64,000 bases of DNA from Cryptomeria japonica (lineage: Eukaryota; Streptophyta; Pinopsida; Cupressales; Cupressaceae). Shown here piece by piece: positions 11,741 through 25,200 of the stretch (positions are counted from its first letter, which is position 1; each line of letters begins with the position of its first letter). A program made the position numbers and the translations under genes. The notes under the pieces are model-generated. The model was not told the origin of the DNA and ran no database searches. It was given only the letters and a program-made list of their open reading frames with translations. The stretch covers positions 723,631,649 to 723,695,648 of the forward strand of contig NC_081413.1 in the NCBI RefSeq assembly GCF_030272615.1. The letters run 5' to 3'.

Positions 11741-12440
11741 TTGAGTTTCAATTTGCTTAAGAGATTTGCCTTAATTTATTGTAACCTTGCTTGTACACCT
11801 TTTCAATCAGGTGTTGTATTGTCTACTAGTTGCACTACTTTCACAATTGATGCTACTTTGTAGTAGTAGTTGGTTGGTAGTATTTTGTACTTGACATAGA
11901 GTCATCCTAATATTTCCTTTGGAGTTGGGTTTGTCTCTCGTTCCTCTCAAAAGTCTTTTGAGAGACATTGGAAGAAATGAAATGTATCGTAATGTATATT
12001 CAACACACATGTCATTTTGGCATTCATTACATATCAGGAGTCTCATATTGTGGGCTTCATCGACTTAGATAGGATTGGTAAAATTGATGATTGAAAGTCT
12101 ACTTCTAGTTTTGTCTTTTGCCTTGGTTTTGTTGGATTGCACGGTCTTGAAAGAAGCAAATAGGTATTGCATATCATTGACAGAAAGCAAGCATTGAGGT
12201 GCAATTTTCTCTATCTAGGAGATTCTTTGGCTTCTACAGTTGTTGACTAATTTCGACTTTCCCTCTGATCAACCTAATTCCTACTATTATTTGGTGTGAC
12301 AATGAGAGTGCCATACACATTTTAAGCAACCCAGTGGAATATTAGTGGATTAAGCACACAAAGATCCATATGCACTTCATTAGGTAGCACATCGAGGATA
12401 CTAAGCCTTTGGCATCAATTTCTTATCTTTAGTTGTGATT
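11741..12440 (+). pseudogene. pol: Copia B RNase H remnant
   Basis: Recognisable blocks are ID-DRIGKIDDWKSTSSFVFCL-like reading near 12060-12125 and IIWCDNESAIHILSNPVEY near 12290-12345. The latter is the Copia RNase H box that contains a catalytic Asp. KHTKIHMHFIR follows at about 12355-12390. The frames are broken. Confidence 0.75.
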
Positions 12441-12649
12441 GATACTTGGGGTGAAGGAAGTTGTCCATGGGGGGTCTTCTTGAGTCCTTCACTTTTCATG
12501 TTTTTCTCTTTTGGAGAGGTGTTTTCTCCTATAAGTTTTTAAGTGTTTTTTGTTTGCAAGAGATTGTTTGTTCATGGATACCTTATCAGGCTTTGTTCTT
12601 GGGAGCCATCTTTGCATATTTGTTTTTGTTTATTGCACTTAAGTGAGGG
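12441..12649 (+). other. Copia B 3' untranslated region and purine tract
   Basis: It contains GTGAAGGAAGTTGTCC followed by CTTTTGGAGAGG.GTTTTCTC and ends CACTTAAGTGAGGG before the LTR. The same order of blocks occurs on the minus strand at about 60240-59985 in the element 59659-62488, which links the two families. Confidence 0.65.
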
Positions 12650-12995
12650 TGTTGCTATGAACAAATTTATTGCATAACTAGTTTCTTTCTAGAACCTATT
12701 CATGCCTAGGTTGTTTACTTAGGGCATTTTTAGAGTACACTTAGTATAGTTATTTTGTTGCATTTTATGTCATATGATTATGTCACTTGTTTAATCCTAT
12801 ATTGCCCTATCTCTAACCTTGCCTTTATAAGCAAGGCTTCATTTCTACATTACACATATTACATCTTTGTATCATTTTTTGGCAACATGCATTCTTTGTT
12901 GCTTCTGTCTTGTGCATGGAAGGCTATTTGGTGTTATAGAAGATTGTTACTCTTGTGAGTCCTTGTGGGGACTTAACTAGCATTTGTCACGTTAG
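12650..12995 (+). repeat. Probable 3' LTR of Copia B
   Basis: Starts TGTTGCTATGAACAAAT directly after the purine tract. It carries a TATA-like CTTTATAAGC at about 12821. The right end is uncertain; CACGTTAGCA near 12995 is one candidate. No partner LTR is present. Confidence 0.5.
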
Positions 12996-12999
12996 CAAT

Positions 13000-13760
13000 C
13001 TCCCACCTTCGTTTGAGACATTTGTAAAGGCTTTAAATCTCCTAGTTGAAATTCAAACCCTAAGTTTTGACAAGGCGTACGAGTGTTTATTGCAGAAGGA
13101 GTGAAGAAAATAGTAGATAGAGGAATCGGTATCCTAGACTACTAATAATGCTCATAGCTTCTTACTACCTAGTTTAAGGGAAAATCGTAATATTCATTTA
13201 AAAACACTAGTTCCATTCAACTTGAGCAAATGAATAGTGCAACCATGTCCTTGTCGATTGATTTTTTGATGGCTATTAGTTGATCCTAAAGATCCTTGAC
13301 TTTTAAGAGATGTTTAGACAAAGACCCTTTGAGGCACTTTGATAGGAAAACCAAACTTTTTAGATACAAAACCTTGTTTTTCTCTAAAAGTTGACATTAC
13401 TTTTTAAGCTATTCCACATGATATGTATAGAGGTAGTCCGTACTACTTCGGACTTTAGGATTATATCATTTGAGATTGATGACATGAGAATTAACATGGT
13501 TTCCCTATTATATCTGCCAAAATCGCTTGGGTGATTAATACATAGTTTTTTTCTTCAACAATATTTTGTCACATTCTTGATATGCAGTGATACCTAGAAT
13601 GTTGTGACTCTAGATATTACAATTTTTCTTGATGAATTTTTTCCGTCTCCAGCATTACTTAGATTTTGAATATTGGCCATTTTCCTAACAACCCCCAACA
13701 AAAAACTTTTCCTGAAATTGTCGACTTTGATCATGGAATTCTAAAAATATACCAACCCAA
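13000..13760 (-). pseudogene. gag: Copia A gag remnant
   Basis: Minus-strand reading contains LVFLSKCLKGSLSKHLLKVK, then DQLIAIKKSIDKDMVAL, and further on SYEHY with SRIPIPLSTIF. This is the order of the UBN2 gag domain (…YL.KVK.L.DQL.A.G.PI.DD..V). Stops occur between blocks. It lies between the primer site at 14514-14526 and the protease remnant at 6901-7690, as expected for one minus-strand element split by Copia B. Confidence 0.68.
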
Positions 13761-14513
13761 AAAATTTGAACTCCGACCTTACAAATTTTGTGGACCAATA
13801 TGTAAAATTATTTGTAAACTTATGAAAATTAACTGAAATCCTAAAATCTTTGACTGCAAACTCCTCACCATATTATATCTTGAAAAAATTCAAAGCCTTT
13901 TTAAATTTGTGAACTTTTGAAGATTTTAAATTACAAGACTTAATAGGGAAATTTGAAAGAGAAATAACTGAATTATTGATACACGTGCCCTCAAAACTTC
14001 CTTGACAACTAGTAAAAACATGTCAAAAATGCCCTAGCCATGTTAGGGAAATTATTTGCAAAATCTTTTGACACCCAACATGCATTTTTCTGCTAAAATA
14101 TGCATGTTCCCTCATGCCCACCTACAACTCCCAAAGTTGTATTTGCCTGCAATTTAGATCCACGATTTTGTATTTTTTGTGCTTGCATGAACTTTTACTT
14201 GTCCAATTTACGAGTGAACAAAACAGATGATGGAAATGTGTGATTTGCCTTTGAGCTTTATGCGATTTGTTTCTGCCACTTGCTTCTGTTGTGATGTTGG
14301 ATAAGTTTAACTAATTTCTTTAGACCTTTTCCTAGCTACAAGTGCAAAGATTTTGTGCCTTTATGATTTTACTAGTGTTTGCTAATGCTGTGATTATCCA
14401 CCACTTGATTCAATTCTATGTTGTGTCATACGACCTTCTCTCTTCTTGACCCTCTTTGAACTCCATATGAGCAATGGTGTACTTGAATAATGAGGCTTTC
14501 TTGAACACAATTT

Positions 14514-14526
14514 GGCTCTGATGCCA
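14514..14526 (-). promoter_or_regulatory. Copia A primer-binding site
   Basis: The minus strand reads TGGCATCAGAGCC, one change from the initiator tRNA-Met site TGGTATCAGAGCC. It is one base inside the LTR end at 14528. Confidence 0.78.
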
Positions 14527-14527
14527 A

Positions 14528-14755
14528 TATTAGCATGACTAAAGAAATGAGCTTAAGAGGAATTGGCATATTTTCTTAGGTTGAGAGCATCATATTATAT
14601 TATTAAACGTATGCTAAAAGTAGAAAGAAGTTAATAATCTAAAAATAGATTGTTGTTAGAACGTTATTAAAGACTACTAGTTACGAATAAAGATCCGACT
14701 TATTACATTTGAGTGCAAATGCACACTATTATATTATTATGCTAATATTCTAATA
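14528..14755 (-). repeat. 5' LTR of Copia A
   Basis: About 228 bp with inverted ends (plus strand TATTAGCATG ... ATTCTAATA). The minus-strand start TATTAGAATATTAGC matches the 3' LTR fragment ending at 3945. The TSD cannot be tested because the other LTR is truncated. Confidence 0.65.
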
Positions 14756-14923
14756 AAATATTAGAGGGAGGACCTCTTCATAGTTAGTTATGCCTTCCAT
14801 CTTTGTTAGGATTAGGTGACATTAACTTTGCAATCCTAAGATATTTTCATGTGTCTCTTTGTTACTTGAAATGGGGTGGATGCATAGGAACATGAGAGGC
14901 TAAAATATTTTTTATTTGTTATT

Positions 14924-15307
14924 CTATGACATTGTAATTGCATTCATAGAGGTGGACACATGTTTGGTGGCATTTACAAGGCATGATTGAGGCATATTGC
15001 AGTTTGGCATCCATTTTGGGAGTGGCGTCAACTTAACTTGCATGTGGTTGCATGTTCCCCAAAGTTGGGTGCCCATTTTTGCATATGTTGTTTGTGGAGC
15101 TGTTGGAGCTGTTAGAGAGTCATGAAGCACTCGGGATAGATCATTTTTCATTGGTTGTGGGTTAGGATCAACAGCAATTGCATCGTTGAAAATTTGTTTA
15201 AAGTATGGTGAGGTGCTATGTGAATAGTATGGCATCGGCAGAAAAAAAAATTGTAGTAAGAGACTTGGCCACTTCTCATGATTGCATATTAAACATGCTT
15301 GCAACAC
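14924..15307 (-). other. Unassigned 127-codon ORF
   Basis: An open frame starting MLQACLICNHEKWPSLLLQF. The middle (SPYFKQIFNDAIAVDPNPQP) faintly recalls the segment before DUF659 in hAT transposases, where S-P-Y-(F/Y) is common. No zinc finger, DGW motif or dimerisation domain follows. It could be a transposase scrap or chance. No splice signals or promoter are evident. Confidence 0.25.
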
Positions 15308-16126
15308 TAGTAATCGTTTTCTTTCCCTTGGTAGAACCCTCTCCTCTTTGACTCTTAATATCTATGGATTGGACAGGCAATGCAACACCAAGTTGTTTAG
15401 ACTCTATTGGTATTTACTATTTCCTTATTTCTTAATTCACCTTCAATGTGCAACTTAGTCACCTCGGCTTCCTCATGTAGGCTTATTTGTTCACACTTTT
15501 CACCCCTTGTCTACATCAGCACAAAAGATGAGACTCACATATTATTAGCCTAAGTGCAATTAGTAATATATATTAACTAAACCTAAATCTGATATCTATA
15601 ATAATAATATTAATAGCTCAATATGTTTTTTAAGTTTTTAACAATTTCGTTGTTTGTTAAATTCACTTGCCAATTGCAGCAAATAATAACTTAATAGAGG
15701 TTGTTTACCCAAAATTACTTTTCTCGTCTTTGAAAACAGAATTGAAGAACTACATAGAAAATTTATATAATAATAGCTGCTGTTATATTATTTAATTACA
15801 AGCACTTATCGAGAACAGCAAGTCTGTGCATTAATTGTTCTTAATTCTCTTGTATTTTTCAGAAATTTTTATATATCTTTCTTTTTAATCTCTGCACCAG
15901 TTTTACCCACCATTTTGTTTTTGTATATATGTCTCATTTTATTGATCATATTCATAAGCATGTTCTTCTCTATTCTAATGTTTTGGCTCTCACAAATAAG
16001 ATTTTTAATTATTTTATGACATTAGAAGTAGTGGATTTGCCAAGGTGCTAAACAATGTGCAGGGGTAAGAAAGTGTCTCTTTAATAACCATTAAACTCAA
16101 ATTTTTGGTTTCATCATGATATACAG
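15308..16126. other. Non-coding, probably intron of the LRR gene
   Basis: AT-rich sequence with no LRR-like coding and no clear repeat. It ends with a splice acceptor (GATATACAG) before the first visible exon, so at least its right part should be intron. I could not find the preceding exon anywhere upstream in the window. Confidence 0.5.
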
Positions 16127-16217
16127 CTTACAGAGTATCCAGAAGAGGCATGCAAGCTGCAGCTTTCTGTCTTGGATTTATCAAACAACTACCTTACAGG
16201 GTTGCCACCACAACTTG
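16127..16217 (+). CDS. LRR gene, first visible exon
   Basis: Encodes [20 protein letters not shown] and then [10 protein letters not shown]. It is preceded by GATATACAG and followed by the donor GTAAAG. It ends after the first base of a Gly codon (phase 1), which the next exon completes. The following intron is 15,516 bp. Confidence 0.88.
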
Positions 16218-19200
16218 GTAAAGTAAAGCCAACTATATAAAACTATTTTTGTTATCCTGTCCAATTCTTGATTATTTTATTTGTTTCTGAATTGTTTTGT
16301 GTTGTGAAGAAAAGCTAAAATCCAAGTAGATGCAGTTTATATTCCGGAGATGTTGATGTACTTTAAAACATTTTGAAAATTGGCACATCATTCGTGAGAA
16401 TTAAATATTAAAAATATACCTCTGTTTAAGAATGTTTTTTGCATCATGTTGCAAAAAGCAGCTCAGTTCATCAGGTTCTACTTTATGAATTTGGTGTGCC
16501 CTTATAGCCTATGGTTGGAACATGAGCTACACTGTCATCCTTGACCTCTTATATATGTTGCTGGTTGCAATTGAACAAGTAGTTGTGTGTCAAGAATACA
16601 GATTTCTATTTGTGCCCATGTAGATGTTGTAAGGTGTAAGAATCCGTTCAGGCATCTCTGTCAAATTTTGTTGAATTGGTGGTGTTGTAGTTTTCTTGGT
16701 GGTGTAAGCTTTATGTGCATAATCTTTTTATGGCCTTCAACTTGGCATTCTTTGCATGATACAGGTAACCCTTGTTGCTTTCCTTGGTAGGGCTCTTATA
16801 CTTTCTGTGCAATTTTACTTTTTACTCAACAAACCAAGAATTGGTTTGCACATCATCTGGCTTGAAGGTCACATGATTATCACTTTCTGGAAATATCGGC
16901 TATAATTAATGGCAGAATCTCTAGGTCCTTGTGAGAGATCCTTGAGCATGTTAATGCTACACTCCTTTGACTTAGGAACCTTGAATGTATCCTGAAGCCT
17001 AGTTTTATTGATGCCCTATTCAACATGTACACTATAATTTCTAATACGTGTATCAAACTAGTTGGTGGTTGAAGTATCCCACCCCTGTTTGCTATAATTT
17101 TCTGGCCTTTCACTTTGAGGTATTTTGTCAAACAGTTTGCTTGAAAGATACTATTGACTTATATTTAAACTGTTCACTTCTAGAAATGCATAAAGATTGA
17201 ACCATAAAAGACATGCAAACAAACTAATATTCATACAGAGATCAGAATCTCAAATACTAATTTAATTGCAAAGTTTGGAATTCAGTCATTGCATAATTAA
17301 CAAATCAGAACTGCTGCAAACATTGATTGTGAATTACATTCTGACCTGATTTAGCGTAAGCAAACTGAGATATCAAATGCGGCAATAAGACTGGTCACAC
17401 TCAGCAGATATTGCATAACTTATGTAAAGCAGATTACAATGATATTTACCAATACTTCAGCTGTTAACAATCAAGCCAAAAACTAACTTCTGAGTTCTGA
17501 GCAACGTATGAACATTTATAATGCATTAAGACTCATCTTTGCACACACCTAATGCTGGAAATGCTGGCAGATTGTGACAGTCATTACATTACCTTTCTGA
17601 GAAGTCATACTCTACTAAGAAGTCCCACGATCAAATAGATATGAAAACATTTAACAAGGAATCCCTGCCAAATACAAACTCATTCTTGATATTGCTTCTG
17701 AAGATCTGATAACTGCTGCAGTGATTTAGTAAAGAGCTGGAAATCAATTACAGATGAAGAATACAGCATAACTGCCCAGCTACTGCATCGACCTTTATTC
17801 TGTTACTATTTCATGCCCAATACTTCAATAAACTTCATCCAAACTGTACAAACTGAACTGAAATTATCCTAGCACTCTAGCAGTGGTAGGGATCACTGTA
17901 GCTATCAAAATTAAAAAATCTTCAAATCTTCACAAATTTTCAGTGTTCCTATAATACTTGAAAAACTAGTTTTGAAAAGATGTGTGACAGTATAACAGTA
18001 TAAGAATTACATTTCAAATGAAACTATAGGAAATTTGAAGTACTAAATCTAAATACCAAGATTTCTTCAATTCTAATTGCTAATTGCTAAATAAAATTTG
18101 ACAAATGAAATTGTCAAATTGGAGATTTGTATTATATCGAAAAAGGAAAATATGAATATCTGATGCCATTGCAAAGTCTATAATAATAAAGATGATTACA
18201 TGATTCATTATTACAATGAGTAGCCAAATACAAATACTAATAGCAATAGCATTACAAAAGAGACTAGAGTCAAAGACAAAATGACACAACTCAAAATGTA
18301 GCTAATGGAGGCCTCTAATCATCTGTGAACTCTTCCTCACTAGAACTGCTGGACTCCCGAAGATCAAGATCCCTCAAGCTCACACGAACTAGCCCTGCAT
18401 CTGGAGTGGTAGGATCATTCTCATCAATCTGTGAAGGCTCCTCTGGCTCTACATGCCATCATGCCGCTGGACTCTCCTTGTACACAAGTGTCTTGTGGTC
18501 CATGAGACACAAGGCACTGTGTACAGCCACAAGCTTCTCTGCTCTCTTAGAGGTAAGCTTGTTCCTCTTAAGAGAGTGGATGAAGCTATATGTAGACCAG
18601 TTCCTCTCAGCAACTGAAGAATTGGAAACCTGGGATAGCAGACGGATGGCTAGAGTGGTGGTCAAAGATTTCGGGCCATGACAATTCCACCACAAAAGTG
18701 GGTCCTCCTGTGCCATAGTTTCTATATCCATCTTTGCCGCATCTGAATAACCTCTACGAGTGGCAAATCTTCCCCACTTAGTGCGAATTGTTCCAGCATC
18801 TTTGGAATCAAACATCTTCTCTACGCACCTAAAGAAACCCGCCTTCACCTCATCATCCTGAATCGGTGTCACTCTACTCGGTCTAGCCTTGTACCACTTA
18901 GGATTCAAGGCAAAGGCAGCCATATGCAAAGGAGTGTTCAACTTGTCCCATCTACGCTGAATGATAGGCCGGATTTGCTCATTGTAGAATACTAAAGAGG
19001 GGTCCTTCACTCGCACAACCACCCTCATCTGGTCACCCATCCCCATATCTGATCACCTGGAATATTGGAGAAATGATGGAGACAATGTATTTCGCATCAG
19101 TCCAAAACACATCACTCTTCACTATCTCCTTAACCCTTCTCCCCTGCTCTGTCTTGGCCTTAGCCCACCTATTCCACTCATTAGTCATAACCATGAGTTG

Positions 19201-22200
19201 CAATGCCTCTTGCAACTCAATCATTCTCTCCAAGAGAATGAAATAGGATGCATATCTGGTCTCAACTGGTTTCAAGAACTCCTTCGCGAAGGTCTTGAAG
19301 AGTGCATGTGAAGTGTGGTGGCTGTAGATAAACATCTGCACATCTCTCGCATCGGTGACCACTCCTCTAATCCAGTCAATCTTCCCCATGTCCTCGAGTG
19401 CATTGTTCATGGCATGCACACAACATGGGGTCCACCAAATGTGTCTATAGGCTGCCTCAATGAGTCTCCTTGCTGCTCTACACACATGGGCTGCATCTAT
19501 CACTACTTGGACCACATTTTGTGGCCCAACCTCCTCAATAGCCTACTTGAGGACCTGAAATTGGAAATCATCAGCTTTACGATGCCCTATACAATCAATT
19601 GCTCTAAGGAAGTATGGGCCCTTTACACATGTGACCATTATGTTGATGAGTGGACGATGGCTAATGTCCGTCCACCCATCCATAACTATGCTGCACCCCG
19701 ATGCCACCCAACATGTCTTCATCTTCTCCATCAAAATATTGATCTTGGAATAGCATTTATCCAAGATCGAGGTCCTCATTTTCGTCTCCCCTGGTGGTAC
19801 ATAAGATGGTCCTCCCTTTGCCACCATAGCCATCATCTCCCTATAATAAGGAGACCGTGTAACATGAAATGGAATGCCATTGGCAAAGAAGAACTTGCCA
19901 ATGGATTCATCTATCTCATCTCTTAGCTGCACATTAAACATATCAACAATGGGGTTACTCTGTGGTGTCTGCAACCTATGTTTCCCTGCTCTGGCGGCAC
20001 TAGAAGTGGAAGTGGATGCAAATCCAAACATCACTTCTCCTGTCTGTGAAGCATGAGAATTATGTTGCGGATTCTGGCTGTGTTGAAGGGCTGCCCTAGC
20101 GGACAAAGTAGTAGGCATTAAAATATTTGTGTCATCTGGAACCCCACAAAGCCTGTTAAACTCAATTCTGTACTGTATATTTTTAGCTTCCTCCAAAAAC
20201 TTACAATGTCTCACACCTTTTCCTCTCCAAAAAAGAAAGTGTGCATTCACCCTACTAATGCTACCAGACCATTTAGTGTCACAAATGTTGCACTTCCACT
20301 TCTTTGTTCCCCCACTTGAATGTGATGTGCCTTGTACTGATATACTTGAAGCAAACTGTTTGAGAGGAGACTTAGGATCAAAAGGACCCCTTGTATACAG
20401 TGCCAACAACTCTGAAGGGCAACCTGTACTAGTTGGTGCACTCGCCATAGAACTAGATTGGGCTCCAGGATCAGCCCCATGGTCACCCCCCTCATTTTCA
20501 GGTTCAAATTCTGAATCATTCTCGCTATGAGAATGGATTTCCATCTCATGCTCACTCATGCCTTGGGAGCTCATTGTGAAATTGACACTACATTTCACAA
20601 AATAAAATTATAAAAATAAAAATAAAATCAGCCTAGTTTAACATTTTTTTTTTCCTATTCATCTCAAAATGAGTTTTGATGTTGAATCATTTTTCCCTCA
20701 AGATTCAACATTGTTGTCGAGAATAATCATTATGTTATGTTGTCATATTATGTTTATGTTGTCATCGGTAATAATGAGTTACGGCGGTCAGTTAGTTAGT
20801 CGTCTCGAAGGGCAATTGCACGCGACGGTTGGTCGCACCCCTTCGGGTATTATATATTGCGTACCTTTCCTTCGAAGTGGATCATGATAGTCGTATCAAA
20901 TGTAATGTTATAAGCACTTGATGTACATGGACTATTGAATTAATACAGAGACTGGTTATTTAATATATTTCCATTATGTTCTGTGCATTTACTTTCTGCA
21001 TTTAACCGTTTACCTGAGAGGGCAAACATTTGGCACCGTTGCCTAGACGTACTCAGGAACGGAAGACGCGGATGGCGCACGGACGCGACGGGCCTACCCG
21101 TCGGTGAGATGAACCTAGAGACCGACGACGCGCACACGAAACAAGAGGCGAAGGGGAAATTGAACCCTGTAATAATCCCGACACAATGTTGATATAAATT
21201 GTGGTCGAAAGGGGAAAATAAAAAAATAAAAGAATTGTGTACATGGTGTGTGCTTGCTATGTACGGAGGTGATTTATGCCAAATATATTAAATAAAGACA
21301 GAAATAAGAAAGCAGAAACGGACGAGTAGGAGGCCGCACAGAGGGCCTTGATTCTGGAGCAGCAAGTAGAACGGAGACGGAGGTTGAGGCAACTTGCCGA
21401 AGGACGACCTACCGAAGGGTGGCCCGAACGGAACCACGGAGGTGTCACGGAGGGTGCAGAAGCCGAGGGAAGTTTCTACGCGTTGCCAGAACACCGTAGG
21501 GTGCGAAGCCACGAAGAGTTTCTGGCGGAAACAAGGTTAAGGAGAGATCTAGTCGAAGAGACTCGGGATCAGTTTAGAAACTTATCCCTTACACCACGGA
21601 GTGAAGATCACCAACGGGAACCAGGAGTGGGCGCGGGTGGGAGCGAAGGGGAGGGCAACCGTATGGGTTTAGGTGCCACACAAGACAGGCAAAACACCGT
21701 ACCTCCAGTCGCCCATGCAGGACACACCACCAGTGCCACCGAAGGAAGCAGCGCAGGGTCACAGACATAGGCACAGTCGCCCTCAGGAAGACGACCCGGG
21801 ATGGCGAGTAAACAAAAATTGCGAAAGTTCACAGGGGACGACAAGGAAGACCCCTTATGGCACTGCCGTACATGTGAAACCATTTGGTCTGCCAACGGAG
21901 TGACAAACCAGGATGACTGGGTACAGCAGTTCCCAGCCACGTTACATGGAGTTGCCATAGACTGGTACTCCGATGTGGACAAGCAAAAAGTGGCCACGTG
22001 GGCCAATCTACAGAAGGAATTCACGGAGGATTTTCGGTTGCTCCGTGATGACAATGAAATTGTAACAGAGATATACAGTACCAAACAAGGTACCAAGGAG
22101 ACAGTACGGGCATACAGCAGGAGGCTGAAGGAATTGCTGGGAAAAATGGAGAGTCAACCAGCAGATGGGTTGAAAAAGCGATGGTTTGTGGAGGGACTAA

Positions 22201-25200
22201 AGCATTCCCTCCGAAGGAAGATGAAAATCGTTCCACCTACATCATATGACGACGCATACAATAGAGCGATGGATCTCGAGAGTGAGACCAAAACATCGAA
22301 GAAAAAGAAAAAGAAGGATAGCTCGTCCGAGGAGGATGACTCGTCAGAGGAAAGCAGCAGCGACAACGAGGCTGGCAAACGGGTGCAAGCGCTCCAGAAA
22401 GACATGGAGCGAATGAGGAGGGAATTCCAAATAATGAAAGCACCGGTCGGACGAAAGGGGACATATGGTGCACTGAGTGCAAAGAGGAGGGGCACACAAA
22501 GGGTACTTGCCCGAAGAAGGCATTTTGCGAGATTTGCCAAGTGATGGGACACTCCATCAAGGAATGCCCATACAACATGAAAACCCGAAGTACACAAATG
22601 AGCCAAGTGTTGTTCATGGAGCAGGCCACAACATCCGCACCAGCGAGTACGGCCCAGCAAACCAACACAACGACATCATCTGGAGGTTACTGGGACAACA
22701 GACGCAGCGGCGGAAGGAATAGCAACAATAACAATAACGGAAGCCGTATCCAGTATGACGCCAAGGGTTGGCCAATTATCCAATGTAGGGCCTGTAATCA
22801 GTGGGGGCACTTCGCCCATGATTGCACGAAGGAAGCCACCCCTCAGCACCTCTGCCGATGGTGTGGGCCAGGCGACCATGAGGACGCAAATTGCCCACAG
22901 GCAGGGGTTAATCTCCTCAACATTGAGAAGACTGGTGAGAAAGAAATACTGGCAATCACCCGTGCCCAAACGAAAAAGGCCATTTATCCCGACCCTCGTA
23001 CGGAGAAGGAGAGATTACGGGAGGCAAAGCCCAATATTGAACGTGAGATGACGGCCGAACGACGGGACAACGAGGTGGCGAGTACATCATCCCGTACGGA
23101 AGCGGAAAATAACATCATTGGGCAAGTATTGCAGATGGAAGTACCTATAAGGGTAAAGGACCTTCTAGAAACAATGCCACAGTTAAGAACCGCCATTTTT
23201 AATTCCATACAAACCACTGCGCAGGCACCTTTGCGTGCCACACGAGTGGAAGTTCCGGTCTGCCCCTCGGTTGACCCAATGTTGTTGGCCTTGAATAGTG
23301 GTTGGCATCCTGCTGTAGTAGAGATGGGAATTCTCGAGGCTATCCTCAAAGACACCATCATGGACGGAGGTTCGGGGGTGAATGTACTGCCAGAGGATAC
23401 GTGGAAGAAGCTGGGGAAGCCAAAACTATGGCCACCCACGTTCAACTTGGTAGGTGCAGACCAACACGGCATCTTGATGGCCTAGCCGGTCACCATCGGC
23501 ACGCAACCTTTCATACTAGATTTTGTGGTAATCCCACTCAAGAAGAAGGGGTACGACGCCATCTTAGGCAGAGGGTGGCTGGTTACAGCAAAGGTGAACC
23601 ACGACTGGAAAAAGAACACCCTTTCTATGGAGAAAGGGGGGCGGAAGTACACCATTGATTTGAGGACTCAGGTTGTTGACGAGGAACTGGCATCATCTTC
23701 GGAATCGGAGGATGAAGGAAAAGGCGACTCGAGGGACGAAGGATGGGGCTGCAGGGAGCCCAACGACGAAGGGATTCTCAAACTAAGAGAGTGCTCCGAG
23801 GATGAGACAAGGTCATTGAACGGGCTCTTCCATTGGCAAATGGAGGATTACGAAATGTTCCAGAGCTACAGGCTCGAAGTAGAGGAACCAGTGCAAGCAA
23901 CAGAGGAGGTGTACCTGCCGGAATACAGAGAGTATTGGAAGGGAGACGCCCCAAACCTTGATGACGTAGATAATCCCAAGATTATTGGCAACGATTGGAA
24001 CCCTGTGTGGAATGACGCAGCCGTCAAAATCTTTATTATTCTTCTTTTTCTTATGTACAGGAAGGAGACCGTGGTCCTTGTAGAATTTGTGGTTCCAGGT
24101 CTTCGGACGGACATTGAAAATAGATTGGCCACCAATGGGTGCAAATTGAAACCCTACCATGCAAAGCGTGCAGGGGATCCGAGAGGCCGACTGGACACTC
24201 GAGAGCCCGGAGGGGGACCCGAGAGGATGGAAGGGGGCTTGAGAGGTTGGGCAGGCGACTTGAGAGGCACGGGACCAACGCGAGAAACTCTTGGGCGAGG
24301 AAAACCGAGAAGGATGAAGGGCGATCCCAACGGCATGGGACCCGAGCCTATGACTCTTGACAATTAGATTATAAATAATTTAAAAACAAAACAAAACAAA
24401 ACCAAACCATCGTGAGGTTGAAAAAAATAAATAAAAAATAAAAAATCTCGCACGCCAGGTGACCGTACGGCATGGAAAAAATAAAAAAAAGGTCGTGGGG
24501 CCACCGTAGGTGACCACACCGGCGGTGGAACCACCGTGCGGTGGACACCCGCACGCCGCACTTGAAACTCGCACCACGCAGCCCACGCAAGGAAAAAGGA
24601 GGAGGAGGAAACCCCGCGGAGGTGTCAGTGCTGTTGTTGACCGTACGGGGAGGTTGCATGGCCGGGACAAAAAAAAAACGACGACGACCAGATTGAAAAA
24701 TGATTCGATGACATCTAGAGCCTGGACACTGAAAATATTGGAGTGTAGAAGAAGGGTTTTGACATCATAAAATATCACAGAAATGATGCACGCCATGGAC
24801 TTTCGTGTGGACCCCATGAGGGGCGCTGCCCCTCGACCTTGTTGGGGCGTTGCCCCAGACCCCGTGGGGGTGCTGCCCCTCGACCCCGCTGGGGGTGTTG
24901 CCCCCAGACCCCCAATTTATTTTTGAGCTACAGAATACCACGAGAAGTGTTGTGGTTGTCCGTACTTTGAGAAAGAAGCCTGCAGCTAAGCATTGGCGGG
25001 GAAGCCATAAGCCGTAGAGGGAGACGGATTTGGAGGTTGGGAACAAACAGAGTTTGAGGGAAGGCATTGCAGGTCCGCGCAGTTGTATGACACCAGGGAG
25101 TTATTCAGTTTAGTTTTTAGCTTTTGGGGAGTGTGATGGAGGATTTGAGGTGTCTCCTAGCCTTTGTACCAACGGGTTGTGGCCACCTCCAGGCAGGAAT

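Larger units (their letters stand above)
7690..12995 (+). mobile_element. Copia B remnant: integrase, RT, RNase H, 3' LTR
   Basis: Heavily decayed plus-strand Copia pol in the normal order integrase, reverse transcriptase, RNase H, then a purine tract and probable 3' LTR. Its 5' LTR, gag and protease are missing. It lies head-to-head against the minus-strand Copia A protease at about 7640-7690. A 2.3-kb solo LTR interrupts its integrase. Many stops and frameshifts show it is long dead. Confidence 0.78.

Noticed and set aside
23813-24160. Minus-strand 115-codon ORF with [10 protein letters not shown]
   Set aside because: It lies antisense to the protease-tail frame of the LTR element and has no family resemblance.
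24051-24817. Several overlapping minus-strand ORFs
   Set aside because: They are mirror frames of the GC-rich tail of the LTR element; the sense frame has the protease and KLKPYH-type motif.
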